Shown here: positions 26,524 through 35,105 of the stretch, piece after piece | Position numbering within the stretch: position 1 is the first letter of the stretch | How the letters are laid out: each line of letters opens with the position of its first letter | Translations under genes and position numbers: made by a program | Notes under the pieces: model-generated | What the model was told of the DNA's origin: nothing | The model's database searches: none | Seen by the model: only the letters and a program-made list of their open reading frames with translations | Source: Gammaproteobacteria bacterium | Lineage (GTDB): Bacteria > Pseudomonadota > Gammaproteobacteria > SZUA-21 | Assembly: GCA_003233345.1 (NCBI GenBank) | Contig: QILK01000065.1 | Location: 1 to 48,886, forward strand | Length of the DNA stretch: 48,886 nucleotides | Reading direction: 5' to 3'

Positions 26524-26564
26524 AAAATATCCTAAATATACTACTGTAAGCTAGTACAGATTTA

Positions 26565-26579
26565 GCAAGAGCCATGCCA
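26565..26579 (-). promoter_or_regulatory. Sigma-54 promoter for fliL operon
   Basis: The minus strand reads TGGCATGGCTCTTGC, one base from the TGGCAC-N5-TTGC consensus, with GG and GC correctly spaced. It is about 42 bases upstream of fliL. Confidence 0.75.
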
Positions 26580-26606
26580 TTAGAATTCAACCAGGTAAGC
26601 GAGTAG

Positions 26607-26637
26607 CGTTTATTTACATGATAATAAACGTTTTTTT
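26607..26637 (+). terminator. Hairpin with T-run in the fliK-fliL gap
   Basis: CGTTTATT (26607-26614) and AATAAACG (26623-26630) form an eight-base stem followed by seven T on the plus strand. The layout suits a terminator for plus-strand transcripts, yet the flanking genes are on the minus strand, so its role is unclear. The stem is AT-rich and weak. Confidence 0.3.
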
Positions 26638-26696
26638 GAAAGGGATAGCAATGCCGCCGAGTGACCAGTCAGCATCGTTAATAACTTAAGTCTACC

Positions 26697-27944
26697 TTAA
26701 GCAAAATAGTCAATTAGCCCAACTGTCTGGGCACTAGTCGCTGACAGTTCCTCTGCAGTCTCGTCTTCACTCTCTTTTGATAAACCCCAGGTAACTTGAC
26801 CTTCATTTTCCAGAGTCTTGTCATGATTATTTGCGTGATGCTCCTGTCCTGACACATCCACGTCCAGTTGTTGAAACCCTTCTTCATAAAACATTTCTTT
26901 TAGTCTGGCCGCACCAGATTCCAATGCCTCTCTTACAATCGCATGAGAGGATACAAATGAAACGGTGGCCTGATCCTGGGTAATATTCAGCTTGATCTGA
27001 ATCGTTCCCAGATTAGGAGGATCAACTCTTATTTTTGCTGATTGAATATTATTTTTGTTCATCCATATTATTTTATTAGCGATTTCACTATTCCACCCCG
27101 GGTTATCAATTGAAGATTTCATTGCCGGTAAAGAAGCCGCTTTTGTAGTCGAATCGGTATTTTTACTGGCGACACCTGAAAGATCAGAATAAATACCTGA
27201 CAAATCACCGGCTCTAATATTCGAGCTAGTATTCTCCGGTTTGGCTCCGCCATCAGCCAATAACCGCATCGCGCCTATATCGACCTTTTTAAGCAATTCA
27301 AGCGAGAACTTATTATCGCTTAGTATTTCCGATACTTTATTATTTTCTAGGCTTTCCAAATTTAGTACAGTACTCTGTCCGCCGCTATCGCTATGGATAT
27401 TAAGACGCGCAGTCGCTAATGGTATCTCGGTTTGCTTTTTAAGTGAAAGCGGTTTCCCAACTACATTCATGACGGGACTGGCAATGGCAAGATCAGCTCC
27501 CGATTTACTTTGCATCGATTGACCGCTTTTAGCCATTTCAGAATCCAGGGAAACAAGCAGATTATGCAACTCGGATACCATCACTACTGATTCTGCTAAA
27601 TCATCTGCCTCAGCGTTCGGGTTATGCTCAATAAAAACATCCTTGTTGAATTCTATATTTTTAAAGGGCAAAAGGTTGTCGCCAAGCGGCAATTTTTCGC
27701 TGTCAGATTCCACTGAATGTAGTGGGGACATCGATAATTGTGAATCTCCATTACTATCCGTTGATTCAACCACGCTCTTGTCTGGTTCTGAAATTTCTTT
27801 TAACTGACTGGAAAACTCGCTACCGATGTTTTGCTTATCAGTATCAAGATCGGTTTCTGCTATCGATTGGGAAAGTGGCCCTGCACTATCAGGCTTTTTA
27901 CCACCAGGTGTTATTGCTATTAGTTTCGCTGCTATCTGTTCCAT
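26697..27944 (-). CDS. fliK: Flagellar hook-length control protein FliK
   Basis: FliK measures the hook and signals FlhB to switch export specificity. The 415-residue protein has a long, low-complexity Ser/Asp/Leu-rich N-terminal part, as expected for a secreted ruler. The C-terminal Flg_hook domain follows (about residues 290-370: IRVDPPNLGTIQIKLNI, ATVSFVSSHAIVREALE, RLKEMFYEEGFQQLDVDVS). It is preceded by a perfect sigma-54 promoter and followed by a 173-base gap before fliL. Confidence 0.92.
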   Translation of the reverse strand: MEQIAAKLIAITPGGKKPDSAGPLSQSIAETDLDTDKQNIGSEFSSQLKEISEPDKSVVESTDSNGDSQLSMSPLHSVESDSEKLPLGDNLLPFKNIEFNKDVFIEHNPNAEADDLAESVVMVSELHNLLVSLDSEMAKSGQSMQSKSGADLAIASPVMNVVGKPLSLKKQTEIPLATARLNIHSDSGGQSTVLNLESLENNKVSEILSDNKFSLELLKKVDIGAMRLLADGGAKPENTSSNIRAGDLSGIYSDLSGVASKNTDSTTKAASLPAMKSSIDNPGWNSEIANKIIWMNKNNIQSAKIRVDPPNLGTIQIKLNITQDQATVSFVSSHAIVREALESGAARLKEMFYEEGFQQLDVDVSGQEHHANNHDKTLENEGQVTWGLSKESEDETAEELSATSAQTVGLIDYFA

Positions 27945-27980
27945 TTTTTTGATTCATATCCGTTGAATGACTAGTATAAC

Positions 27981-27995
27981 GCAAGCATTGTGCCA
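27981..27995 (-). promoter_or_regulatory. Sigma-54 promoter for fliK (perfect consensus)
   Basis: The minus strand reads TGGCACAATGCTTGC, an exact TGGCAC-N5-TTGC. It begins three bases after the fliJ stop codon and is about 37 bases upstream of the fliK ATG, so fliK (and perhaps fliL onward) can be transcribed apart from fliEFGHIJ. Confidence 0.85.
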
Positions 27996-27997
27996 AA

Positions 27998-28453
27998 CTA
28001 CCAAAACCCCTTTTTTTGCGCATGGTTACAATTGCGCGATGATACTTCATCGACTATTTTTTGCTGTTGCTTTTTTTCTTGCTCCAATTCATCTATCTGA
28101 TAATTTTTAGCGGCTTTTGCCAGCGCTTTAGTCCGATTATAACGCCCTAGCCAAAGGGCGCGCATTTTTTCCATTTCACTGTTTGCCGCGCTAACGACCT
28201 GAATCTGCCTTTCTATTGCTTGCGTTAAATTTGCCAGAAATGCACGGTATTGACATAGCTGCACTGCATCCATCCCTTGGGCAAAACTTTTATTCATGCT
28301 TTCGCTATATTCATCTTTATATTTAGTTAATTCTTGTAAATGAACTTCCTGCTTCTGTAACAGCTGTCTACTTTTTTCCATTTCTTTTGCAGCGTTTTTT
28401 TCTTCGCTTTCCGCTACTTTCGCTATGGATTGGATTCGCTTCGATCTGTTCAT
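27998..28453 (-). CDS. fliJ: Flagellar export chaperone FliJ
   Basis: FliJ is the coiled-coil stalk of the FliI ATPase ring and helps recycle chaperones. The 151-residue protein is almost entirely helical and charged (RIQSIAKVAESEEKNAAKEM; QMEKMRALW-like EMEKMRALWLGRYNRTKAL), of normal FliJ length. It lies 14 bases after fliI. The assignment rests on position, length and coiled-coil character, since FliJ sequences diverge strongly. Confidence 0.88.
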   Translation of the reverse strand: MNRSKRIQSIAKVAESEEKNAAKEMEKSRQLLQKQEVHLQELTKYKDEYSESMNKSFAQGMDAVQLCQYRAFLANLTQAIERQIQVVSAANSEMEKMRALWLGRYNRTKALAKAAKNYQIDELEQEKKQQQKIVDEVSSRNCNHAQKKGFW

Positions 28454-28467
28454 AGCTTTATACTAGA

Positions 28468-29814
28468 TCAAACACCCGAACTTTGCATAAGTTCCTGCAA
28501 ATCTTTTTGCGCTTGCTGAAAACTGACATGTTGACCCATATCCTGTTGAAGAAAACTCATCAGTCGAGGATAAAAATCAATCGCCTCATCAATTCGAGGA
28601 TCAGACCCTCGTTGATAGGCACCAACGCTAATCAAGTCTCTATCACGTTCGTAGGCAGATAATATTCTGCGAAACCGCTGTGCTGATTCGCGATGTGGCT
28701 TACTTACAATGTCTGTCATTAGCCGACTTATTGATGCTTCTATATCAATCGCAGGATATTGCCCCGCCTCTGAATATTTTCTCGACAGTGTAATATGACC
28801 GTCTAGAATTGCTCGCGCTGCATCAGCAATCGGATCATTGTGATCATCGCCTTCCGCCAGTACTGTATAGAAAGCAGTGATCGACCCTCCGTTTCCGTCA
28901 CCCTGACCCGCGCGCTCAATTAACTGTGGAATACGAGCATACACAGACGGTGGATAACCTTTGGTAACAGGAGGCTCACCGATGGCTAACGCAATTTCCC
29001 GCTGTGCCTGTGCAAATCGGGTTAATGAATCCATTAGTAATAATACATGTTTACCTTGATCGCGAAAATATTCAGCGATTGTGGTCGCTAACATCGTACC
29101 ATGTAGTCGCATTAACGGCGGTGTGTCAGCTGGCGTGGCAACCACAACTGAGCGCGCCAAACCGTCACTACCGAGTATATTATTCACAAAGTCTTTTACT
29201 TCCCGACCTCGCTCACCTACCAGCCCAACCACAATAACATCTGCATTGGTATATTTTGTCATCATCCCTAACAACACACTTTTACCGACACCACTCCCGG
29301 CAAACAAGCCCAACCGTTGTCCCCGCCCTACACTTAGCAAGGCATTTATCGAGCGTATGCCCACATCCAGCGGTTCGGTAATGGAATGACGCTCCAGAGG
29401 GTTAACCACCCGCCCAGTCAATGGCAAACTGGAATCGGTATTTAATGGACCTTTCCCGTCCAGTGGTTCTCCTGCGCCGCCAATAACTCTCCCTAATAAA
29501 GAATAACCGACGGGGGCGAGGTATACTTTCTCGGTCGGTATCACTCTGGCATTTGGCGTTAACCCCTGAACCGTATCAGTCGGCATTAAAAAAAGTTTCT
29601 CGCCGGAAAACCCCACCACTTCGGCTTCAATGGTTTTACTATCAGATAGAACAATTTTACAATGCGCGCCGATGGCGGCCTGGCAGCCAACGGCTTCAAG
29701 CGTTAGGCCAACCATACGCGAAAGTTTTCCTTCCACTTTAACAGGAACCGGTTCTACTTTTTTCTGATAGTTCCGGATCGTATCAAGGAACTTTAATCTT
29801 CGGCTGTCGCTCAT
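28468..29814 (-). CDS. fliI: Flagellum-specific ATPase FliI
   Basis: FliI is the hexameric ATPase of flagellar export, related to the F1 beta subunit. From ATG 29814 it has 448 residues. Motifs: P-loop FAGSGVGKSVLLGMM near residue 170, VGLVGERGREVKDF, LLLMDSLTRFAQAQREIALA (Walker B region), GEPPVTKGYPPSV. An in-frame ATG at 29829 lies three bases from a REP element; the ATG at 29814 (MSDSRRLKF) is favoured because the family usually starts just before this region, but neither start has a strong ribosome site. Confidence 0.96.
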   Translation of the reverse strand: MSDSRRLKFLDTIRNYQKKVEPVPVKVEGKLSRMVGLTLEAVGCQAAIGAHCKIVLSDSKTIEAEVVGFSGEKLFLMPTDTVQGLTPNARVIPTEKVYLAPVGYSLLGRVIGGAGEPLDGKGPLNTDSSLPLTGRVVNPLERHSITEPLDVGIRSINALLSVGRGQRLGLFAGSGVGKSVLLGMMTKYTNADVIVVGLVGERGREVKDFVNNILGSDGLARSVVVATPADTPPLMRLHGTMLATTIAEYFRDQGKHVLLLMDSLTRFAQAQREIALAIGEPPVTKGYPPSVYARIPQLIERAGQGDGNGGSITAFYTVLAEGDDHNDPIADAARAILDGHITLSRKYSEAGQYPAIDIEASISRLMTDIVSKPHRESAQRFRRILSAYERDRDLISVGAYQRGSDPRIDEAIDFYPRLMSFLQQDMGQHVSFQQAQKDLQELMQSSGV

Positions 29815-29831
29815 ATTATATTTGCCCATAA

Positions 29832-29862
29832 CCCGGCGTTCGCTGCGCGAAGTCCGGGCTAC
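29832..29862. repeat. Solo REP between fliH and fliI
   Basis: A complete 31-bp REP palindrome with the CTAC end at 29862 lies alone in the 85-base fliH-fliI gap, with no mirror copy nearby. Its other edge is 17 bases upstream of the fliI ATG at 29814. Confidence 0.93.
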
Positions 29863-29899
29863 TTATTTTTTTCATGCATAAAGAATATAATCAGGATTG

Positions 29900-30559
29900 T
29901 TAGTCACTTTCCCTTAAACCACCGAATACTTTGCTGATTAGTGTATTGACTCTGGATTCGACAGTCACATCCATTTGCGAAGTCTCGGTATTTATTTTAC
30001 AGCCACCTCTGGAAATAATTGGGTCTTCCATAATTTTCCACTGCCCGTCGTCACTGGATAGCGACATCACCGACGTCACCAGTTTGACGTCTTCGGGGTG
30101 TAGTCGTATTTGTATATTTCGTGCCGACATCGGTAGCTCGGCCAAGGCTTCTCTCACCACGGCAATAATCTGTCCAGGGTCAGACTTTAATTCACGACGT
30201 ATCAACTGTTTCATCAGCGCGATGCAAAGTGATACCAGTTCAGATTGTATTTCTTCGTCAATTGCTTTTAGCGGGCTGGCCAGGCTATTAATGACCGTTT
30301 GCAGTAGCTGCGATTTTTGCAGCATATGCTTGTCTCCATCCTGTATACCTTTTGAATAACCTTGTTTATAGGCATCGTTGTACGCCTGCTTCTGAATGTG
30401 CTCGATTTGCTTATCCGTTTTCATATTATGACCTGACGGCCCGGATCCACCGCCATTTATCTCACCAACCCGCGGCGCGCTCCAAGTAGAGATCTCCGTT
30501 ATATCACCTTTAGATAAAACTTTCGGCAAATTTTCTTTAGGAAGTTTATCGTTAGACAT
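29900..30559 (-). CDS. fliH: Flagellar assembly protein FliH
   Basis: FliH binds and regulates FliI and tethers it to FliN at the C-ring. From ATG 30559 the protein has 219 residues, with a charged N-terminus, a helical middle (KQIEHIQKQAYNDAYKQGYSKGIQDGD, with the GxxxG-like repeat pattern) and a conserved C-terminal domain (LIRRELKSDPGQIIAVVREAL; IRLHPEDVKLV; GGCKINTETSQMDVTVESR). The frame is open upstream to 30595 but ATG 30559 gives an eight-base overlap with fliG and the usual length. It is followed by a REP before fliI. Confidence 0.93.
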   Translation of the reverse strand: MSNDKLPKENLPKVLSKGDITEISTWSAPRVGEINGGGSGPSGHNMKTDKQIEHIQKQAYNDAYKQGYSKGIQDGDKHMLQKSQLLQTVINSLASPLKAIDEEIQSELVSLCIALMKQLIRRELKSDPGQIIAVVREALAELPMSARNIQIRLHPEDVKLVTSVMSLSSDDGQWKIMEDPIISRGGCKINTETSQMDVTVESRVNTLISKVFGGLRESD

Positions 30560-31562
30560 ATTGATCCTGAGACTTGCCACCCAGGCTGATTTCACCTGAA
30601 TCGGCCAAACGGCGCGCGACCGCTAATATTTCTTTTTGTGCTACCTCAACCTCACTTAATTTAACCGGGCCTTTTGCCTCCAGATCATCGCGAAGCATTT
30701 CCGCAGCCCGCTTTGACATATTGGCAAATATTTTTTCTCTTAATACTTCGTCAGCACCCTTAAGTGCTAATATCAGTGATTCCGATGAAATTTCCCGCAA
30801 CACGGACTGTATTCCGCGGTCATCAATTTCCTTCATATTATCAAATACAAACATCAGATCCTGAATTCTTTCTCCAAGTTCTGAATCCGTATCCTGGATA
30901 TCATCCATCACTTCAGATTCAACACTACTGTCGATAAAATTAAGAATATTGGCAGCACATTTTACCCCCCCCACCGATGACGACTTGACATTGTTGGAAC
31001 CTGAAAACTGTTTTTCCATAATTTGATCCAGCTCTGCTAATGCCTGTGGTGGTATACCATCCAACGATGCTATTCTCATTAGAATATCCGAGCGAGTATT
31101 GGCCGCCATCAGCGCCAATACATCAGCGGCGTGGTCAGAATCAAGATAAGCCAAGACGATTGCGATAATCTGTGGATGTTCCAAACGGATAACTTCGGCA
31201 ACCGCTTTAGGATCCATCCATTTTAATGCATCTAGGCCCTTAGAACTTCGGCCCATCAATATTCGATCGATCAACCCGCCGGCTTTGTCTTCTCCCAGAG
31301 CTTTAGTCAGCATCTTGCGCACGCGCGCTTCGCTATCAATACCCAGCGCCGTTTGATCCTCCACCACTTGTACAAATTCGTCGAGTACGGTCGTCACCTG
31401 ATTCTTGCTCACGCTGGCAATATTCGCCATCACGCCACCTATCTTTTGTACTTCCTTAGGACCCATGAGCTTAAGAATATCCGCCGCCATTTCATCACCA
31501 AGGCTCATCAGCAATACCGCTGCGCGCTCGGTCCCCGATAATTTACTATCGCCGCTAGCCAT
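30552..31562 (-). CDS. fliG: Flagellar motor switch protein FliG
   Basis: FliG is the C-ring protein that contacts the stator and generates torque. The 336-residue protein shows the N-terminal FliF-binding part (GTERAAVLLMSLGDEMAADIL), the EHPQ motif in VIRLEHPQIIAIVLAYLD, and the C-terminal torque helix region (LMFVFDNMKEIDDRGIQSVLRE ... ANMSKRAAEMLRDDLE). It overlaps fliF upstream and fliH downstream by eight bases each. Confidence 0.97.
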   Translation of the reverse strand: MASGDSKLSGTERAAVLLMSLGDEMAADILKLMGPKEVQKIGGVMANIASVSKNQVTTVLDEFVQVVEDQTALGIDSEARVRKMLTKALGEDKAGGLIDRILMGRSSKGLDALKWMDPKAVAEVIRLEHPQIIAIVLAYLDSDHAADVLALMAANTRSDILMRIASLDGIPPQALAELDQIMEKQFSGSNNVKSSSVGGVKCAANILNFIDSSVESEVMDDIQDTDSELGERIQDLMFVFDNMKEIDDRGIQSVLREISSESLILALKGADEVLREKIFANMSKRAAEMLRDDLEAKGPVKLSEVEVAQKEILAVARRLADSGEISLGGKSQDQYV

Positions 31563-33171
31563 CGCTGGACACCCAGTTTCTAACTACCTGTGCGACACGC
31601 CCTGGGTCCTCGCCGACCATATTTTTCGCGACATTAAGTTTTTGCTCATACTGGTTATTCGGATTTGCTAACTGCGCTGCTTGATCAGTTGGCAGCGCGG
31701 CAGGATCTCCACCCTGCTCCAAATATCCTTGTACTGTCCCCTTAGCCGGCAAATTCACCCCTTTTTCAGCAAGACTTTTTAGCACCGGCCTAAGCACTGC
31801 AAAAAACAGTATAAGCACGGCGATTGCGCCCGCTGCCTGCTTGGCAAGATCCCATACCCATTGCTTTTCTAGCAAAGGCGTTTCCGGTAGTGCTTCCGGT
31901 GGAGGTGGTGTATAAAACGAAGCGTTCTGAACTTTAATCGTATCACCTCGTTTTTCATCAAAACCGACAGCGCCTTTTACCAGGTCAGTAATCTCTTGAA
32001 TCTCTTGCTTGGTCATGGGCGTCTTTGTTACTTCGCCGTCATCATCAACACTGTGTTTGTCGTCAACCAGAACCGCTATGGAAAGCCGTCTGACTTTACC
32101 TGCTGCGGTGCGAATATGACTAATGGTTTTATCCGGGGCATAGTTTCTGGTAATCGATTTTGATTTACTAATCGAAACAAACTTCTTATTTTTAGTCGCA
32201 CCTGGTTTAACAACGCTACCCGTTACTGGCGGTTGATTGGTGGTGGCACCCGGTATTCCTTTGGATTTATCGCCACCGCTATTGCTATTTTCAACAATAG
32301 ACTCACTTTTAACGGCTGGAAAATCCGGGTTATAGGACTCTCGCGTTTGCTCACTCTGGGTAAAATCAAGATCAACATCGACTTTCGCTCTAACACGTCC
32401 GTCACCAACGATGGGAGAAATAATATCCTCTATTCGCGATATATAGTTATGTTCCCTGCGACTCTTATATTCGAACTGGTTTTCAGACATCGCAAATCGG
32501 TTGTTGTTAGAACGTCGGGACAACAATTTTCCGTGCTGGTCTACAACCGCCACATTACCATTTTCCAGATCAGATATACTCGACGAGACCATATGCACGA
32601 TTGCCCGTACTTGAGAGTATTTCAGTCGGCGTCCACCATAGATAGACAACATCACGGTGGCTTTGGGTTTGCTGGTCTCCCTACCTATAAATGCAGATTT
32701 TTCTGGAATAGCCAGGTGGACGCGTGCGCGTTCCACGCTGCGCATGGTCATAATGGTTCGTGCCAATTCGATTTCCTTGGCACGTATATAACGATGGTAT
32801 TGAGTGAACTTACTGGTTTTAAAGGAATCTTCCTTGTCCAAGAACTCCATCCCCATTGAAGTGCTCTGCGGCAAGCCTTCTTTGGCCAGATGAATACGTG
32901 CTTTATGTAAATCGCCTGCTGAAACCATGACAGCACCCGTCACTTGATCGAGTTTATACTTAACGTCGATTTTTTGCAGAGACTCAATGACGTCACTGGC
33001 GCTCTTGGCTGGCAAGTTGTTAAATAAAATTGTGTAGTTCGGTGTTTGCGACCACAAAACAATAACCACACCCAACGCAATACTGGCAGCCAGCCCAGCC
33101 ATTAACGCAATTTGTCTTAGCGCAGGCAGATGGTTAAAACCTTGCAGAGTTTCAGCTTTAATTATAGCCAT
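31555..33171 (-). CDS. fliF: Flagellar MS-ring protein FliF
   Basis: FliF forms the MS ring that houses the export apparatus. The 538-residue protein has a membrane helix near residues 23-45, two ring-building domains (NYTILFNNLPAKSASDVIESL; EIELARTIMTMRSVERARVHLAIPE), the periplasmic collar region, a second membrane helix near residues 440-460 (AAGAIAVLILFFAVLRPVL), and a C-terminal FliG-binding tail ending VAQVVRNWVSSDG. Length is typical. It lies 34 bases after fliE. Confidence 0.97.
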   Translation of the reverse strand: MAIIKAETLQGFNHLPALRQIALMAGLAASIALGVVIVLWSQTPNYTILFNNLPAKSASDVIESLQKIDVKYKLDQVTGAVMVSAGDLHKARIHLAKEGLPQSTSMGMEFLDKEDSFKTSKFTQYHRYIRAKEIELARTIMTMRSVERARVHLAIPEKSAFIGRETSKPKATVMLSIYGGRRLKYSQVRAIVHMVSSSISDLENGNVAVVDQHGKLLSRRSNNNRFAMSENQFEYKSRREHNYISRIEDIISPIVGDGRVRAKVDVDLDFTQSEQTRESYNPDFPAVKSESIVENSNSGGDKSKGIPGATTNQPPVTGSVVKPGATKNKKFVSISKSKSITRNYAPDKTISHIRTAAGKVRRLSIAVLVDDKHSVDDDGEVTKTPMTKQEIQEITDLVKGAVGFDEKRGDTIKVQNASFYTPPPPEALPETPLLEKQWVWDLAKQAAGAIAVLILFFAVLRPVLKSLAEKGVNLPAKGTVQGYLEQGGDPAALPTDQAAQLANPNNQYEQKLNVAKNMVGEDPGRVAQVVRNWVSSDG

Positions 33172-33205
33172 GTTAGCTTTCGCTTTCCGTTAAACCAGGC
33201 AGAAC

Positions 33206-33526
33206 CTAGATTTGCATCCGCATGATTTCTTGATAAGCGTCAACCAGCTTGTTACGAACCTGCGTCATCGCCTGGAAAGATACATTGGCTTTTTGTAACG
33301 CGACCATAACTTGAGCGATGTTTACATTTGGCTGTCCCGATGCAAAAGCTTCCGTTAATTTTCCTGCTTCCTTTTGTGTGTTATTGACCGCATCAATAGA
33401 ATTTTTCAATAGTTGTGAAAAATCCTGCTGGCCAGCACCCGGTGCACTAATAGTCTCGGGCCCTTGCGCCTTTGACGCAACGGCACGCATTTGCGACAAT
33501 ACGTTCTGAATATCGATATTACTCAT
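33206..33526 (-). CDS. fliE: Flagellar MS-ring/rod junction protein FliE
   Basis: FliE joins the MS ring to the rod and is the first exported rod component. The 106-residue protein matches the family in length and ends with the conserved QVMVALQKANVSFQAMTQVRNKLVDAYQEIMRMQI-type helix (33206-33310). A GGGGAG ribosome site precedes ATG 33526. A REP doublet and the fleR 3' end lie upstream; no sigma-54 site was seen between fleR and fliE. Confidence 0.96.
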   Translation of the reverse strand: MSNIDIQNVLSQMRAVASKAQGPETISAPGAGQQDFSQLLKNSIDAVNNTQKEAGKLTEAFASGQPNVNIAQVMVALQKANVSFQAMTQVRNKLVDAYQEIMRMQI

Positions 33527-33578
33527 TCCAGTCTCCCCACGGATTCATTCCGCGTATAATTTAATAAACTATTTGTTC

Positions 33579-33737
33579 GTAGCCCGGACTTCGCGCAGCG
33601 AACGCCGGGTAAAAAATAACTGCCTTAAATTCAACCAAAACCCTACAACCCCTATCAGAGGTACATCTGACACATGCCACTTTGCCGTTGTCACCCTGTT
33701 CGTTTCCCCGGCGTTCGCTGCGCGAAGTCCGGGCTAC
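33579..33737. repeat. REP doublet (REPIN) copy 2
   Basis: Inverted REP palindromes at 33579-33609 (GTAG head) and 33707-33737 (CTAC end) flank a spacer related to the copy at 47769 (AATTCAACCAAAACCCTAC; TGTTCGTTT next to the right REP). It separates fleR from fliE, and its CTAC end forms the fleR TAG stop. Confidence 0.92.
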
Positions 33738-35095
33738 GAGGGTAGATCTATTCCGGACTCTCGCATTTTTGCTAGCTTATAGCGCAGTGTTCTTGGGCTA
33801 ATGCCAAGTCTATTGGCTGTATTTTTGCGACTACCGTTTTCGTCTCTTAACACTTCTAATATCATTTTTTGCTCACGCGATTTCAGATTATCATAATCAT
33901 AGACTGTCTCATCAAGTACCACTTCTTCCTTGTATTCCTGTTGCGTATTGCGCTGAACCGGCTTCGCCTGCTGGGTCTCGAAATAGATTTCATGCTCTGT
34001 AATTTTATCGCCATTAATCAGTATTAATGCCCTTTGTATAACATTGTATAACTCTCTAACATTACCGGGCCATTGGTGTTCAAGCAGTTTATTTTCTGCC
34101 TCCGGCGTTAGTACCGGAATAGTTGACCCAACGCTGATTTCGCTTTTAACCAATTTTTTAGCCAACGGTAAAATATCGCCGGGGCGCGCCCTTAAAGACA
34201 ACAAATTAATTGGAAATACATTTAGCCGATAATAGAGATCCTCACGAAATCGACCGGCGTTCACCTCTTCTCTTAAATCACGGTTTGTGGTCGCCAATAC
34301 CCGCAAGTCTAAGTCTACCGGTTTTTTTCCTCCTAACCGCTCGACTTCCCGCTCCTGTAACACACGCAATAGTTTTGCCTGTAAACCCAGATCCATTTCA
34401 GAAATCTCATCAAGCAGCAAGGTACCCCCGTTTGCCTGCTCGAATTTTCCTGTGCTGGATTGATAGGCACCGGTAAAAGCACCTTTCTCATATCCAAATA
34501 GAACCGCCTCAAGCATGTTTTCGGGTATCGCCGCACAATTAATAGCAACAAAAGGACCCTTTGCACGTTTGGAGTTGCGATGAATAAACTGCGCATAAAC
34601 CTCTTTACCAGAACCACTTTCACCCATTAACAATACGGTCGCATCACTTTGCGCGACACGTTTGGATAACATCACTAAGTCCTTGCTCTCCGGGTCCTCT
34701 GCAATCAACTCCGTTTCCTTCTCGCTGCCGTTTTCCAGCGCCAGACGGCTAACCATATTAACCAGCACCTCTGCCTCAAACGGCTTAACCAGATAATCAA
34801 TCGCGCCATCACGCATTGCCTGAACGGCTTTTTCAATAGTGCCATACGCCGTCATTAGCACCACGGGTAAATCGGAGTGTAATTTTCTGATTTTTTTTAA
34901 TAAACTAATCCCATCCATCGGTTTCATTTGCACATCGCTAAACACCAGGCTTACCTTGTCTTTTCCCAGTACCGTCAGCGCCATTCGTCCGTCTTCCGCT
35001 GATACTGTCGAATACCCTGCCAGTTCGAGTGTGTCACACAGCGCTTCTCTTAATGCCGGATCGTCTTCAACCACTAAAATTGAGCCTGTTGTCAT
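33734..35095 (-). CDS. fleR: Sigma-54 dependent response regulator FleR
   Basis: FleR is phosphorylated by FleS and activates mid-class flagellar sigma-54 promoters. The 453-residue protein has a receiver (VVEDDPALRE; phospho-Asp 54 in VFSDVQMKPMDG; YLVKPFEAE), an AAA+ domain (GESGSGKEV Walker A; GAFTGA loop in YEKGAFTGAYQSS; GTLLLDEISEM) and a Fis-type helix-turn-helix (NTANRLGISPRTLRYKLAKM). The final codons CTA-CCC-TCG are followed by a TAG that belongs to a REP element. It lies 10 bases after fleS, in one operon. Confidence 0.96.
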   Translation of the reverse strand: MTTGSILVVEDDPALREALCDTLELAGYSTVSAEDGRMALTVLGKDKVSLVFSDVQMKPMDGISLLKKIRKLHSDLPVVLMTAYGTIEKAVQAMRDGAIDYLVKPFEAEVLVNMVSRLALENGSEKETELIAEDPESKDLVMLSKRVAQSDATVLLMGESGSGKEVYAQFIHRNSKRAKGPFVAINCAAIPENMLEAVLFGYEKGAFTGAYQSSTGKFEQANGGTLLLDEISEMDLGLQAKLLRVLQEREVERLGGKKPVDLDLRVLATTNRDLREEVNAGRFREDLYYRLNVFPINLLSLRARPGDILPLAKKLVKSEISVGSTIPVLTPEAENKLLEHQWPGNVRELYNVIQRALILINGDKITEHEIYFETQQAKPVQRNTQQEYKEEVVLDETVYDYDNLKSREQKMILEVLRDENGSRKNTANRLGISPRTLRYKLAKMRESGIDLPS

Positions 35096-35105
35096 AGTTA
35101 TACCC

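Noticed and set aside
33573-33782. Short frames encoding a recurring peptide such as PAFAARSPGY at 33573, 36679, 39602 and 47856
   Set aside because: The peptide is a translation of the REP palindrome in one frame. It recurs because the DNA repeats, with no start signals or shared context.
34206-34232. TTAA-N15-GCCGATAA on the plus strand, close to a FliA (sigma-28) promoter
   Set aside because: It lies antisense inside fleR and points to no gene on that strand; one such match is expected by chance over this length.
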